40,982 nucleotides of DNA from Spirochaetaceae bacterium (GTDB lineage Bacteria; Spirochaetota; Spirochaetia; SZUA-6; Bin103), in assembly GCA_028820215.1 (NCBI GenBank), contig JAPPKD010000225.1:1611-42592 (forward strand), in the 5' to 3' direction. The notes under the pieces are model-generated. The model saw nothing but the letters and a program-made list of their open reading frames with translations. It did not search any database and was not told the origin of the DNA. The position numbers and the translations under genes were made by a program. Positions 11,161 to 22,331 of this stretch are shown one piece after another. Position 1 is the stretch's first letter. Each line of letters begins with the position of its first letter.

Positions 11161-12329
11161 GACAGCTCCCGCAGGCGGCCGTCGCGCTCCACGACCACCG
11201 TCACCTCCTCGCCCGGCTTGTTGTCCTCCAGCGCGGCCAGCAGCTCGCGATAACCGCTGATCTGGTGACCGTCCACCTCGACGATGATGTCGCCGCCGGC
11301 ATAGAACACCCTCTGGTTCCAGCGTACCGGGTTGGTGCCGCCGCGCAGGCCGGCCCGCGCCGCGGGCGAGTCGGGCTCGACCACATGCACCAGCAACCCG
11401 TCGCGGCGCGTCAGGTCCAGCGCCCGCGCCAGGCGCGGCGAGACCGGCACGGCCCGCATGTCTATCCAGCCGCGCCGCACCATACCGTTCTCCAGGAGCT
11501 CGGGCAGCACGCGGCGGGCGGTGGCGACCGGCACGGCGAAGCCGATGCCGACCGAGGCGCCGGTGGGCGAGAAGATCATGGTGTTGATGCCGATCATGAG
11601 GCCGCCGGCGTCCAGCAGCGGCCCGCCGGAGTTGCCGGGATTGATGGAGGCGTCGGTCTGGATCATCTGCTGGATGATGCGGCCGTCGTCCGTCTCCACC
11701 GGCCGGCCGAGCCCGGAGACGATGCCGGTGGTCAACGACCGGTCCTGGCCGAACGGGTTGCCGATCGCCAGCACCTTCTGGCCGACACGCAGGTCGGTCG
11801 AGTCCCCGAACGGGATGACCGTCAGCGGCGTGTCGCCCGGCTCGAAGCGGATCACCGCCAGGTCGTTCTCGGAATCGGCGCCGACGAGCGCCGCGTCGTG
11901 CTCGCTGCCGTCCCAGAGCGTGACCGTCAGGCGCGTGGCGTTCCTGATCACGTGGTGGCTGGTCAGCACGTGGCCGTCGGCGTCGATGATCACGCCGGAG
12001 CCCGAGTCGGAGCGGGGAATGGGGCGATAGCGGAAGACCACGCTGCCCTCGGCCGAGACGTTGACCACCCCCTCGTTGAGGGCGTCGTAGATGGCGATGT
12101 TGTTGCGCTCGTCGGCCGAGTAGTAGCGCCCGCCTGCGACGCCTTCCGTCCACTGCACCGGCTGCGCCGGAGCGGAATCCGCCCACGGCGGCGGCACGCG
12201 AGGCTCCGCCGGCACGCCCTGCGTGTGGCGGGCGATCAGCATGCCCACCCCCAGCCCGGCGACCGTCAGCGCGGCCGCGACCGCGACCGCGCCCAGCAGG
12301 GGCCCGGCACGAACGCCGGTGCCGCTCAC
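11130..12329 (-). CDS. HtrA/DegP-like serine protease with one PDZ domain
   Basis: A 399-residue protease with an N-terminal membrane anchor or uncleaved signal (about residues 9-33), a trypsin-like domain with catalytic triad H126 (TSHHV), D156 (ENDLAV) and S234 (NPGNSGGP), and one C-terminal PDZ domain (about 285-390). This is the DegS/HtrA-like layout rather than the two-PDZ DegP form, so it likely acts at the periplasmic face in protein quality control or envelope stress signalling. It starts at a GTG that overlaps the stop of the upstream dioxygenase gene in a GTGA. Confidence 0.93.
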   Translation of the reverse strand: MSGTGVRAGPLLGAVAVAAALTVAGLGVGMLIARHTQGVPAEPRVPPPWADSAPAQPVQWTEGVAGGRYYSADERNNIAIYDALNEGVVNVSAEGSVVFRYRPIPRSDSGSGVIIDADGHVLTSHHVIRNATRLTVTLWDGSEHDAALVGADSENDLAVIRFEPGDTPLTVIPFGDSTDLRVGQKVLAIGNPFGQDRSLTTGIVSGLGRPVETDDGRIIQQMIQTDASINPGNSGGPLLDAGGLMIGINTMIFSPTGASVGIGFAVPVATARRVLPELLENGMVRRGWIDMRAVPVSPRLARALDLTRRDGLLVHVVEPDSPAARAGLRGGTNPVRWNQRVFYAGGDIIVEVDGHQISGYRELLAALEDNKPGEEVTVVVERDGRLRELSVTLSERSRE

Positions 12330-13129
12330 GGCGACGCCGCCCCCGAGAGCTCGTCCCAGACGGCGCGCCGCCTGGCGACCTCCTTGTAGTGGTCGGTCTG
12401 CGACACGTTCAGCGGATTGGTGAACGTCAGCATGTCGAGCGGCTGCTCGGACGCCGAGCGCCGGTTCCAGTCCCGCAGTCCGTTCATGGCCTCCGGGTCG
12501 TGGTTCCAGGTCGGCCGCTCGTTGGGCCGGGTGCGGTTGAACAGGAACTTGATCATGTGCCGCCGCCGGCCCGAGCGGTTGGCGGCCGTGCCGTGCCAGA
12601 GGTCGTAGTGGGTCAGCGCGAAGGTGCCCGCCTTCACCACCAGCGGCACCTGGCCGCGGATGTTGGTGTAGGTCCGCATGCGGTCGGTGGGCGCGTTGCG
12701 GAAGTGGGTGCCGGGCACGATGATCGTCGGCCCCATGTCGGCGGTGACGTCGGCGGGATAGTAGAGCCCCAGGAACCGGTCCAGGCCGACGCCACGCCGG
12801 TTCTTGCCGTCCTGGTGCCAGTGCATGTACGCGGTGCCGGGCTCCTTGCAGTGCCAGTGGCGGTGCGCCATGACCTGGTAGTCCTCTCCCGCCAGGCTGG
12901 TCAGCGCGCCATGCACCAGCGGATGGTCCAGCACCTGGTGGAGCTCCGGGACCGCGTCGGTGATGGCGTCACCGGGGTTGCCGTCCATGCCGTCCAGGGT
13001 CGCGGCGATCCGTTCGTTCACGCCGGCCGGCAGGTCCAGCTCCAGCAGGAGATGGCCGCGGATGATGAAGTCGACCACCGCCCGGTCGTCCAGGAGCGTA
13101 TCCGGCGGCGCCGCTGCCATCGTGCTCAT
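12326..13129 (-). CDS. PhyH-family Fe(II)/2-oxoglutarate dioxygenase (first copy)
   Basis: A 267-residue protein with the facial triad of the phytanoyl-CoA dioxygenase superfamily: H105-x-D107 in MHWHQDG and distal H179 in LWHGTA, followed by a basic stretch (RSGRRRHMIKF) that would hold 2-oxoglutarate. VPGTHFRNAP also matches this family. The substrate is unknown; many environmental members hydroxylate small molecules. The ATG at 13129 overlaps the stop of the small gene upstream (ATGA), and a longer in-frame reading is Arg-rich shadow. The gene is coupled upstream to the acidic protein and downstream to htrA. Confidence 0.85.
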   Translation of the reverse strand: MSTMAAAPPDTLLDDRAVVDFIIRGHLLLELDLPAGVNERIAATLDGMDGNPGDAITDAVPELHQVLDHPLVHGALTSLAGEDYQVMAHRHWHCKEPGTAYMHWHQDGKNRRGVGLDRFLGLYYPADVTADMGPTIIVPGTHFRNAPTDRMRTYTNIRGQVPLVVKAGTFALTHYDLWHGTAANRSGRRRHMIKFLFNRTRPNERPTWNHDPEAMNGLRDWNRRSASEQPLDMLTFTNPLNVSQTDHYKEVARRRAVWDELSGAASP

Positions 13130-13416
13130 TCGACCACCTCCATCTTCTGCAGCACGAACTCGTAGCCGATCATGTCCAGGTCGTCGTCGTCGTAGTCGGC
13201 CTGGTGCAGCGGGAACTGCACGACCTGCCAGCCGTCGCACACCGCGTCGTGCACGGATTCGTACGGACACGGCGGCGGATCGACCTGCAACTCGACCGCG
13301 AAGCCGGGCACCGGCTCGTAGATCGTGAAGCCCAGGATCGGCGACAGGATATTGGGCGTCTGCGCGTGGATGTACATCAGGCGCTGCTTCGGCCGTGCCG
13401 TCTGCCGCGTTCCCAT
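13126..13416 (-). CDS. Small acidic protein of unknown function
   Basis: A 96-residue protein with an excellent ribosome site (AGGAGGGGG about 6 nt before the ATG at 13416). It has a central run PPPCPYESVHDAVCDGW and an Asp-rich stretch ADYDDDDLDMIGYEF near the C-terminus. I do not recognise the family. No membrane segment or signal peptide is seen. It is the first gene after the minus-strand promoter at 13441-13470 and overlaps the following dioxygenase gene by 4 bp, so the two probably work together. Confidence 0.75.
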   Translation of the reverse strand: MGTRQTARPKQRLMYIHAQTPNILSPILGFTIYEPVPGFAVELQVDPPPCPYESVHDAVCDGWQVVQFPLHQADYDDDDLDMIGYEFVLQKMEVVE

Positions 13417-13440
13417 CGCTGCCCCCTCCTGGCCCCACAG

Positions 13441-13470
13441 ATCATAGGTCCCGCGCCGTTGCCGGGACAA
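13441..13470 (-). promoter_or_regulatory. Minus-strand promoter of the 13416-to-htrA operon
   Basis: On the minus strand TTGTCC (13470-13465) and TATGAT (13446-13441) are 18 bp apart. TATGAT matches the -10 consensus at five of six positions. Transcription would start about 17 nt before the ATG at 13416, leaving room for the AGGAGGGGG ribosome site. It overlaps the divergent plus-strand promoter at 13459-13487. Confidence 0.55.
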
Positions 13471-13487
13471 GCGGCGGAAGGTACCGT
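13459..13487 (+). promoter_or_regulatory. Plus-strand promoter of the aldolase-NurA-HerA-SbcDC operon
   Basis: TTGCCG (13459-13464) and TACCGT (13482-13487) are 17 bp apart. Only seven bases separate the -10 from the ATG at 13495, so the transcript would begin at or next to the start codon (leaderless). Its -35 overlaps the divergent promoter, so the two may compete. Confidence 0.5.
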
Positions 13488-13494
13488 GGCCGGC

Positions 13495-14271
13495 ATGGCA
13501 CAAACCCAGGTCATCGCCACCGAGCCGGCGGTCGACGGCAACCCGGGCATGGACTTCGCCGAGGAGCGCATCGCCCTGGCGTGCGCGTTCCGATGGGCGG
13601 CACGCTACGACCTGCACGAATCGGTCGCCAACCACTTCAGCCTGGCGGTCGACGATGCCGGCACGAAGTTCCTGATGAACCCGCGCGGCCGCCACTTCTC
13701 GCGCGTCAGGGCCAGCGAGCTGCTGCTCCTCGATGCGGGCGACCCGACGACCATGGAGCGCCCGGACGCGCCCGACCCGACCGCCTGGGCCCTGCACGGC
13801 AGCATCCACCGCAACGTGCCGGGCGCCCGCTGCGTCCTGCACGTGCACTCGAAGTACGCCACGGCGCTGGCCTGCCTGGACGACCCCACGCTGCCGCCGG
13901 TCGAGCAGAACGCCATGCGCTTCTGGGGGCGGGTGACCATCGACGACCAGTTCGACGGCATGGGCCTGGACGACGAGGCCGAACGCGTCGGCCGCCTGGT
14001 CGGCGACAACCCGATCCTGCTCATGCGCCACCACGGCGTCATGGTGTTCGGCCCGACCGTCGCGCAGGCGTTCGACGACCTCTACTACTACGAGCGCGCC
14101 TGCTGCACGTACCTCATCGCCCTGCAGACCGGCATGAAGGTGCGCGCCGTCCCCGACCGCGTCGCGGCCAAGACCGAGCTCCAGTGGCGAAACTACCCCG
14201 ACCTGAGCGAGGACCACTTCCGGGCGCTGCGCGAGATCCTCGACCGGGAAGACCCCTCCTATCGCTGGTGA
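13495..14271 (+). CDS. Class II aldolase/adducin family protein
   Basis: A 258-residue protein of the fuculose-phosphate aldolase/adducin fold. The zinc site is visible as the H-x-H pair in VLHVHSKYATALA and the later MRHHGVMVFG, with NHFS early in the protein resembling the substrate-phosphate region. Members cleave or epimerise sugar phosphates or act on related substrates; which one is unclear. The ATG at 13495 fits the leaderless promoter; a GTG at 13486 in frame has GGAAGG four bases upstream and is the alternative start. It is the first gene of an operon that continues, 10 bp later, into the ABM gene and the DNA repair genes. Confidence 0.85.
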   Translation: MAQTQVIATEPAVDGNPGMDFAEERIALACAFRWAARYDLHESVANHFSLAVDDAGTKFLMNPRGRHFSRVRASELLLLDAGDPTTMERPDAPDPTAWALHGSIHRNVPGARCVLHVHSKYATALACLDDPTLPPVEQNAMRFWGRVTIDDQFDGMGLDDEAERVGRLVGDNPILLMRHHGVMVFGPTVAQAFDDLYYYERACCTYLIALQTGMKVRAVPDRVAAKTELQWRNYPDLSEDHFRALREILDREDPSYRW

Positions 14272-14281
14272 CCCGCCCGGC

Positions 14282-14581
14282 ATGGTCCTGGAGGTCGCGA
14301 TACTGGACGTGAAGCCCGGACTGGAGGCCGACTTCGAGGCGGCCTTCGCCGAGGCGCAGGCGATCATCTCCGGCATGGACGGCTACGTGTCCCACGAGCT
14401 CCGGAAGTGCCTGGAGAAGCGCAGCCGCTACCTCCTGCTGGTGACGTGGCGCACCCTGGAAGACCACACCGTCGGGTTCCGCGGATCCGACCGGTACCAG
14501 GAGTGGCGCAGGCTGCTGCACCACTTCTACGACCCGTTTCCCGAGGTCGAGCACTACGAGCCGGTGCGCGGCGCCCCGTGA
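14282..14581 (+). CDS. ABM-domain monooxygenase-like protein
   Basis: A 99-residue ferredoxin-like protein of the antibiotic biosynthesis monooxygenase (ABM) type: an initial strand VLEVAILDVKPG, helix, the GYVSHELRKCLE segment, then YLLLVTWRTLEDHTVGFRGS, which matches the family pattern W-x-s-x-e-d-H-x-x-f-r-x-S, and PEVEHYEPV at the end. Members oxidise small aromatic or polyketide molecules, degrade haem, or are of unknown role. It overlaps nurA by 4 bp (GTGA) and follows the aldolase by 10 bp. Confidence 0.85.
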   Translation: MVLEVAILDVKPGLEADFEAAFAEAQAIISGMDGYVSHELRKCLEKRSRYLLLVTWRTLEDHTVGFRGSDRYQEWRRLLHHFYDPFPEVEHYEPVRGAP

Positions 14582-15574
14582 CCGGCGCCGCCATGTCACG
14601 GGTCTTCGGCGACTACCACGTCCGCATCGATCCGTGGGAGGTCGACTACGGGGACCAGACGCCGCTGGAGTCCCGGAACGATCGGCCGCGCGAGCACGTC
14701 GACCACGAGGTCGAAGTGCCCGATGACGCATGGGAGGCGATCGTGCCCCCGGCTCCCGGCTCGTTTCGCGACCGCGTCGTGTTCGTCGACGGGGTCCGCA
14801 GGCTCGACGCCCGGGTGCAGGTCCGGCAGGACGAGACCCTGATCTTCGGCGGCTTCGGCAGCCATGCGGTCGGCGCTGCCATCCTCCATGACTCGGCGGC
14901 CGACTTCGGCGAGACCCGCGTGTCCCGCACCATGGTGCTCGGGGGTGGATGCCCCCTGCCGGCTCCCGTGCAGGTTCGCGACGATCTGGTGTATCAGCCC
15001 GAGAGCACCCCCAGGACGGAGGTGGACGGGCCGTTGCGGCACATCCAGGACTCGATGCGAACCGCCGAAGCGGCGCTGGCCGCCGATCTCGCAGACCCCG
15101 ACACGCTGGTCATCGTCGACGGCCCGCTCAGCTTCGTGCCCGAGCGGCCGGAGCAGGCCGTCGGCTACATCAAGCGGCTGCACGACCTCTACCTTCCGGG
15201 CCGGTTCCTGCCGCTCATGGCGACCCTGCCGGCGGGCTCCCGCACGCCGCTGTTCGCGATTCGCGGCGACCGGTCCGGGTTCGCCCGGTACTCCTGGTTC
15301 CAGCGCCTCGGCGACCCCGCGCACGGCGCCGTCGAGCTGCACGGCCTGGTCCGCCTGGAAGTGGGTGCGTCCGCGGGCGTCGACGCGGCCCGCCACCTGG
15401 CCGATGCCGCCACCGCCTGGCTGCCCGGAGTCGCGCCGCAACGATCCAGGGACCCGCGGTCGCCGCAGAATCTCCTGCCCATCGGCGCGCTGGAGCAGCA
15501 TCTCCGTGCCCGTCTCGGCGACGCGCGCCTGATCCGGCGCTGGATCGAAGCCCTGGTGGCACGGGAGGCCGCGC

Positions 15575-15582
<8 letters not shown>
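14578..15582 (+). CDS. nurA: NurA-like 5'-3' nuclease
   Basis: A 334-residue protein that carries the NurA pattern: VVFVDGVRR (D71), TLVIVDGPLSF (D181) and the lysine motif VGYIKRLHDLYLP (K199), the residues expected to bind two metal ions in this RNase H-like nuclease. NurA works with the HerA translocase to resect DNA ends, and herA overlaps it by 8 bp downstream, which supports the call. The GTG at 14578 overlaps the ABM stop (GTGA); an ATG at 14593 is an alternative five codons in. The C-terminus is helical and unremarkable. Confidence 0.82.
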
Positions 15583-17242
<1,660 letters not shown>

Positions 17243-17252
17243 GGATCTCCTC

Positions 17253-18407
17253 GTGAGGATCGTGCACACCAGCGACTGGCACGTCGGCCGCCGCTGGAAG
17301 GGCATCCAGCGGCTGGACGAGATGGAGGCGGTCATCGACAACCTGGCCCGGTTCATCGAGCGGGAGTCGATCGACCTTGTCCTCCACTCCGGCGACGTGT
17401 TCGACAGCCGCAACCCGGCGGGCGACTCGGAGCGCCTGGTCAACGAGTTCCTGGTGCGCGTCGGCCGTGCCGGCGCCCGCACCGTCGTGATCGCCGGCAA
17501 TCACGACGATCCGCTTCGGTTCGACGCGCGCGCGCTGCTGGCGGCGGGCGCCAACGTGCACATTTTCGGCCGCCCCCGGAGCGCGAGCCGCGGCGGGACG
17601 TTCCTGCTCGAAACCCGCGGCGGCGAGCAGGCCGTGGTCGCGGCGCTGCCGTTCGCCTCGCCCGGGATGTGGGTGTCAGCCCTGGATCTCGCCGGGGACG
17701 AGGCGTCCGCGCGAACCCGCTACGCGCACCTGTTCCAGCGAGCGGTGGAGAACCTCTGCGCCGGGTACCGCGACGACGCCGTGAACCTGCTGGTGGCCCA
17801 CACGCACCTGGAGGGAGCGGCCTTCGGCGACTCGGAGCGCCGCGTCCACCTGTCCGAGGACTGGGCCGCGACGCCGCAGACGCTGCCGCCGACCGCGACC
17901 TACATCGCACTCGGCCACATCCACAAGCCGCAGAAGGTGGCCGGCACCCTGCCCGCCTGGTACGCCGGATCGCCGCTGCAGCTCGACTTCGGCGAGGTCG
18001 GCCAGGAGAAGACCTTCGCGGTCATCGAAGCCGCACCGCGCCGCCCGGCGCGGGTCAAGCACGTGCCGTACGAAGGCGGACGGCCGCTGCGGGACATCGA
18101 GGGGACGCTGGACGAGATGGAAGACCATGCCGGCGCGAACGGCGACGGTTGGCTGCGGGTCACGGTCAAGCTCGGCGAGAAGGACCCGGACATCAACCGC
18201 AAGGTGCGCGAGCTCCTGCCGACCGCGCTGGTCGTACGCGTGGACCTGCCCGAGTCCGAGATACCGGACAGCGACCGGCCCGACGCCGGGGCGCCGGCGG
18301 CCGAGCTGTATGCCGCCTACCACCGGCGCGCTCACGAACGGGAGCCCGAGCCGATGATCCTCGACACGTTCGGGCACCTTCACGAGCGGGCCCGCGAGGA
18401 CGCGTGA
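17253..18407 (+). CDS. sbcD: SbcD/Mre11 nuclease
   Basis: A 384-residue metallophosphoesterase with the full Mre11/SbcD motif set: TSDWHVG (D8, H10), HSGDVFD (D48), AGNHDDP (N83, H84), VAHTHLEG and LGHIHKPQ. With Rad50/SbcC it forms the SbcCD (Mre11-Rad50) complex that opens hairpins and processes double-strand breaks. The start is the GTG at 17253, preceded by GAGG 8 nt upstream; the gene follows herA by 10 bp and sbcC starts 3 bp after its stop. Confidence 0.95.
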   Translation: MRIVHTSDWHVGRRWKGIQRLDEMEAVIDNLARFIERESIDLVLHSGDVFDSRNPAGDSERLVNEFLVRVGRAGARTVVIAGNHDDPLRFDARALLAAGANVHIFGRPRSASRGGTFLLETRGGEQAVVAALPFASPGMWVSALDLAGDEASARTRYAHLFQRAVENLCAGYRDDAVNLLVAHTHLEGAAFGDSERRVHLSEDWAATPQTLPPTATYIALGHIHKPQKVAGTLPAWYAGSPLQLDFGEVGQEKTFAVIEAAPRRPARVKHVPYEGGRPLRDIEGTLDEMEDHAGANGDGWLRVTVKLGEKDPDINRKVRELLPTALVVRVDLPESEIPDSDRPDAGAPAAELYAAYHRRAHEREPEPMILDTFGHLHERAREDA

Positions 18408-18410
18408 TCG

Positions 18411-21400
18411 ATGCGCCCGATCCAGCTCACCGTCGAAGGACTGACCTGCTTCAAGGAGAAGCAGGAGATCGACTTCTCCAGCCTGGACCTGTTCGCGATC
18501 TCCGGTCCCACCGGCGCGGGCAAGTCGACGCTGCTGGACGCCATCCTGTTCGCGCTCTACGGCGAGGTCCCGCGCGTCAGCAAGCAGGACCTGAAGGAGA
18601 TGATCTCGGCGGCACGGGAGCGCGTGAGCGTCCGCTTCGACTTCGCGGTCGGGAAGCGGCGATTCCGAGTGGCCCGCGCGCTGCGCCGCAAGGGCGCGGC
18701 TGCCGTCCGCCTGGAAGAGCACGACGGGACGGACTTCAACACCGTCCTCGCCGATCAGGTCCGCCCGGCGTCCGCGGAAGTGACGCGCCTGCTCGGCCTG
18801 GACGTCGACGCGTTCACCCAGGCCGTGATCCTTCCGCAAGGGGAATTCGCGAAGTTCCTGAAGGCCGATCCGCGCAAACGCCGCGAAATGCTGCGCACGC
18901 TGCTGCGGCTCGACGTGTACGAGCGGATGCGACAGGCGGCCCAGGACACGTCGACCCGAAAGAAGCACGGGCTCGACGCGCTGGAGCAACGCCTCCGCGA
19001 GGAGTACGGCGGCGTCTCCGCGGCGGCGCTGTCAGCCTTGCAGGGTGAGTTGCAGCAGGCGGCAACGAAACTCGAAGAGCGACGCAAGGAGAGCGAAGCC
19101 GCCGAGTCCCGGCTGATCGAGATCCGGCATCGCCACGCGAAGACGGTCGACCTCGCCAAGAGCGAGGCACGGCTGGCGGAGCTCCACGGCATCACCCCGC
19201 AGATCGAGGAAGCGCGGAGTGAGCTTGACGCCGCGCGCCGGGCCGCGGCGCTGGTTCCACTGATCGAGGAGGCCGACCGGGCCGGGCAGGAGGCCGACCA
19301 CGCAAGAAACGCCGCGCAGGAAGCCAGGCACGCGAATGAGGCGGCCGGGTGTGTCCACGAGGAACGCGAGCGGGAGCTGGCAAATGCCCGGGAACAGGCG
19401 GAGGAGATTCCCGCCCTGCGTGACCGCCTTGCCAACCTCGACCGGATACTCGGACGGCTCCCCGAGCTCACGAGGCTCGAAACCGAGGTCGGCAGGAGAC
19501 GCACCCGGATCGAACAGCTCGATCAGGAGCTCGAACAGGGTCGCGAGCGCCTGGAGCAGTTGGCGGATGAAGCCACGCGACAGCAGGCCTCCGTGGGAAC
19601 AGCCCGCGCCGAGCTCGACGCCATCGGGTACGACGCCGATCTCGACGCCGCGCTCGACAAGGTCCGCGAGACGGCGACGAAACTCGCGATCGCCCGCAGG
19701 CAGCTCCAGGATGCGAAGCCGGAACAGGAGCGGCGGCGCAAGACGCTGGATGGTCTGGCCGTCGAAGTCGAGCGGCTCACGGGCCAAGCGCGAGACAGAG
19801 ACGATGCCCTGCACGACGCGGAGCAAGCCGTGGAGGCTGCGGAGGAGGCACTGCACGCGGCCCACCGTCAGGACGCGGCCAACGACTTGCGCGGATCATT
19901 GGCAGCGGGGGCCCCGTGCCCGGTCTGTGCGCAACTCGTGGCAGATCCGCCGGCGGCCGATCTGCACCCTGACGTCGCAGCCGCCCGCTCCGGCCGCGAC
20001 GAGGCCAGCACCACGCTGCGGCGCGCTCGCGACGATGCGCAGGACGCTCGCAACGCGCTGGTGGGGACCCAAGGCGACGTGCGCGCCGCTCAGGAGGCGT
20101 TGACCGAAGCGGACAGCACCACGGACAAGGCGCGTGCGGACATCCGCCAACTGACAGCCGACATCCGGGAGGCCATCGGCGGCAGCGTGCCGGTCGACGA
20201 CGATGCCGTCGTGGCCTGGTTTCAGGAACGGATCGAGACGACCGCGACTGCCCGCAGCTCCTTCGAGGACGCCCAAGGTCGTCTTGAGACGGCAGAGCTC
20301 CACTTGACCGACTTGGGCCGCAGCGAGCAGACGACGCACGGCGAACTCGACCGAATGCGGAGCGAGCGGCGCGAACGGATTGAGGAAGTGACCGCGGACG
20401 AGGAGCGCCTCCGGGCCGTGCAAGCCGAGATCGCAGGGGTCACCCAATCCACCGACCCCGGACAGGAACGGACCGATCTGTCCTCTCGCATCGATGATCT
20501 GGAAGCCGGACACCGGGAAGCCCTGTCAGCCGAGGCGGAAGCCCGCCGCGAGTTGGCGACGACCCAGCAGGCCCGTGAGGACCGCGAGCGAGCCGCCGGG
20601 GACGCTGACCGGGAAGCGGCGGCCCGGATCGAGCAGCGTGATCGACACGTCGCCCAGGCACGCTTCGACAGCGTGGGCGACGTTCGCAACGCCGTGCGGG
20701 ACGAGACGGCACAGGCCCGATTGAGCGAGTCCGTCGCCGGCCACGAGCGCGATCTGCACGCCACCGGGCTGCGCGTCCGCGACCTGCAGAACGACCTGGG
20801 AGCCGAGCGGATCTCGGTCGAACAGCTCGATGATGCGAGCGCCAACGACCGACGGATCAAGGGCGAAGTCGAGGAGCTCGTCACGAGGAACGCGCATCTC
20901 GGGCAGCAGGTGGAGACGATGACCGAGCGCCTTGCGCGCGCGCAGGCACTCCACGAGCAGTTGCGGGCCATGAGAGACGACCATCGCCTGTTCAGCGGCC
21001 TTGCCACCGATCTCCGCAGCGACCGGTTCCAGGCCTACGTCCTGGAGGACAGTTTCACGAAGCTGGTGCAAGGCGCATCGGACCGGCTGTTCACGCTGTC
21101 CGGCGAACGCTACTCGTTGACGTTTCAGGAAGACCAGATCCTGGTCGTCGACCACGACAACGCGGACGAGACGCGCATCAGCGACACGCTGAGCGGCGGA
21201 GAGACCTTCCTCACCTCACTGTCCCTGGCCCTGGAGCTCAGCAGGCAGGTGCAGGATGCGGCAGGGGCCGTGAACCTCGACAGCCTGTTCATCGACGAGG
21301 GCTTCGGCACGCTCGACCCGGATACGCTCGCGACGGTCTCCGAGACCATCCAGGGCCTTCAGGTCGCCGGCCGCATGGTCGGCGTCATCACCCACATCCC

Positions 21401-21485
21401 GGACCTGCGCTCCGAGTTCTCCCAGCAGATCCAGGTAACCAGACACCAAGGCTCCTCCACGGTCCGGGTCATACGGGATCTGTAA
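18411..21485 (+). CDS. sbcC: SbcC/Rad50 SMC-family ATPase
   Basis: A 1024-residue SMC-like ATPase with Walker A SGPTGAGKST near residue 40, two very long coiled-coil arms, a zinc-hook CPVC centred at about residue 503 in the middle, and C-terminal signature LSGGETFLTS and Walker B LFIDEGFGTLD. The symmetrical layout fits a complete Rad50/SbcC that dimerises through the hook and tethers DNA ends. It closes the NurA-HerA-SbcD-SbcC cassette. The ATG at 18411 has GAGGA 10 nt upstream. It converges with the next dioxygenase gene, with a 24-bp gap and no visible terminator. Confidence 0.95.
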   Translation: MRPIQLTVEGLTCFKEKQEIDFSSLDLFAISGPTGAGKSTLLDAILFALYGEVPRVSKQDLKEMISAARERVSVRFDFAVGKRRFRVARALRRKGAAAVRLEEHDGTDFNTVLADQVRPASAEVTRLLGLDVDAFTQAVILPQGEFAKFLKADPRKRREMLRTLLRLDVYERMRQAAQDTSTRKKHGLDALEQRLREEYGGVSAAALSALQGELQQAATKLEERRKESEAAESRLIEIRHRHAKTVDLAKSEARLAELHGITPQIEEARSELDAARRAAALVPLIEEADRAGQEADHARNAAQEARHANEAAGCVHEERERELANAREQAEEIPALRDRLANLDRILGRLPELTRLETEVGRRRTRIEQLDQELEQGRERLEQLADEATRQQASVGTARAELDAIGYDADLDAALDKVRETATKLAIARRQLQDAKPEQERRRKTLDGLAVEVERLTGQARDRDDALHDAEQAVEAAEEALHAAHRQDAANDLRGSLAAGAPCPVCAQLVADPPAADLHPDVAAARSGRDEASTTLRRARDDAQDARNALVGTQGDVRAAQEALTEADSTTDKARADIRQLTADIREAIGGSVPVDDDAVVAWFQERIETTATARSSFEDAQGRLETAELHLTDLGRSEQTTHGELDRMRSERRERIEEVTADEERLRAVQAEIAGVTQSTDPGQERTDLSSRIDDLEAGHREALSAEAEARRELATTQQAREDRERAAGDADREAAARIEQRDRHVAQARFDSVGDVRNAVRDETAQARLSESVAGHERDLHATGLRVRDLQNDLGAERISVEQLDDASANDRRIKGEVEELVTRNAHLGQQVETMTERLARAQALHEQLRAMRDDHRLFSGLATDLRSDRFQAYVLEDSFTKLVQGASDRLFTLSGERYSLTFQEDQILVVDHDNADETRISDTLSGGETFLTSLSLALELSRQVQDAAGAVNLDSLFIDEGFGTLDPDTLATVSETIQGLQVAGRMVGVITHIPDLRSEFSQQIQVTRHQGSSTVRVIRDL

Positions 21486-21509
21486 TGGAGGCGGCGGCGG
21501 GTCAAAGCC

Positions 21510-22331
21510 TCAACGGTCAGGCGCGGAGCGGGGCGGGATGTGTTCGCCGGCGGGTCGGGGGATATCGGCCCAGTGGCCGGCGTCGTCGCGGCCGCGGCAG
21601 ATGATGCTGCGGGTGGCCCAACCCGGGTCCAGGGCGCGCACGCCGGCGGCCGTGAAGCGCAGGGTCAGCCCGCAGCGGCGGCGCGCCGAGCGGTTTGGCT
21701 CCGAGCCGTGGATCAGCCAGTCGGTGTGCAGCGACATCTGGCCGGCGCGCAGCGCGATGGTCACCGGCGGGTCGCCCTGTTCCTCCGCCGCCAGGGTGGT
21801 CTGCGACAGCACGTTGTTCTCCGCCTCGGTGCTGTTCCGGTAGGCGAGTTGGGCGTTCACGTGGGAGCGCGGGATGACCCGCATGGCGCCGTTGCCGGCG
21901 TCGGCGTCGTCGATCGCCAGCCACACGGTGACGGTCTTGCTCGGTGACAGCGGCCAGTAGGAGGCGTCCTGGTGCCAGCTCACCCGCTTGCTGTCGCCCG
22001 GTTCCTTGAGGAAGAAGTGGGTGCCCCACAGGACCAGGTCCTCGCCCAGAAGGTCCTGCACCGGATCCAGCATACGCGGTTCCATGCACAGGTCGTAGAG
22101 GCCGGCGCAGTGGCAGTGCCAGCCGTTGATGTCGTAGCTGCCGTGCCCGGCGGCCACCGCCCTGGCGAACAGGTCGTCGCAGTAGGCGCGCAGGGCCGCC
22201 ACCTCCCGGGCGTCGAACACGTCCAGAGGAAACAGGTAGCCCAACTCGTTGAACTGTCTGACCTGCGCCGCGCTCAGGACCCTCGGCTCGGGCATCCCGA
22301 GGGGGTAGAAACACAGCACCCGCTCATCCAT
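21510..22331 (-). CDS. PhyH-family Fe(II)/2-oxoglutarate dioxygenase (second copy)
   Basis: A 273-residue protein with the iron triad H120-x-D122 (SWHQDASYW) and H208 (LIHGSEP), followed by a basic RSARRRCGLTLRF stretch for 2-oxoglutarate. RVIPRSH matches the family strand after the jelly-roll core. The ATG at 22331 is preferred because GGAGAGGG lies a few bases upstream; upstream in-frame ATGs at 22346 and 22361 lack such a site. It is more like typical PhyH enzymes than the copy at 12326. The substrate is unknown. Confidence 0.88.
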   Translation of the reverse strand: MDERVLCFYPLGMPEPRVLSAAQVRQFNELGYLFPLDVFDAREVAALRAYCDDLFARAVAAGHGSYDINGWHCHCAGLYDLCMEPRMLDPVQDLLGEDLVLWGTHFFLKEPGDSKRVSWHQDASYWPLSPSKTVTVWLAIDDADAGNGAMRVIPRSHVNAQLAYRNSTEAENNVLSQTTLAAEEQGDPPVTIALRAGQMSLHTDWLIHGSEPNRSARRRCGLTLRFTAAGVRALDPGWATRSIICRGRDDAGHWADIPRPAGEHIPPRSAPDR

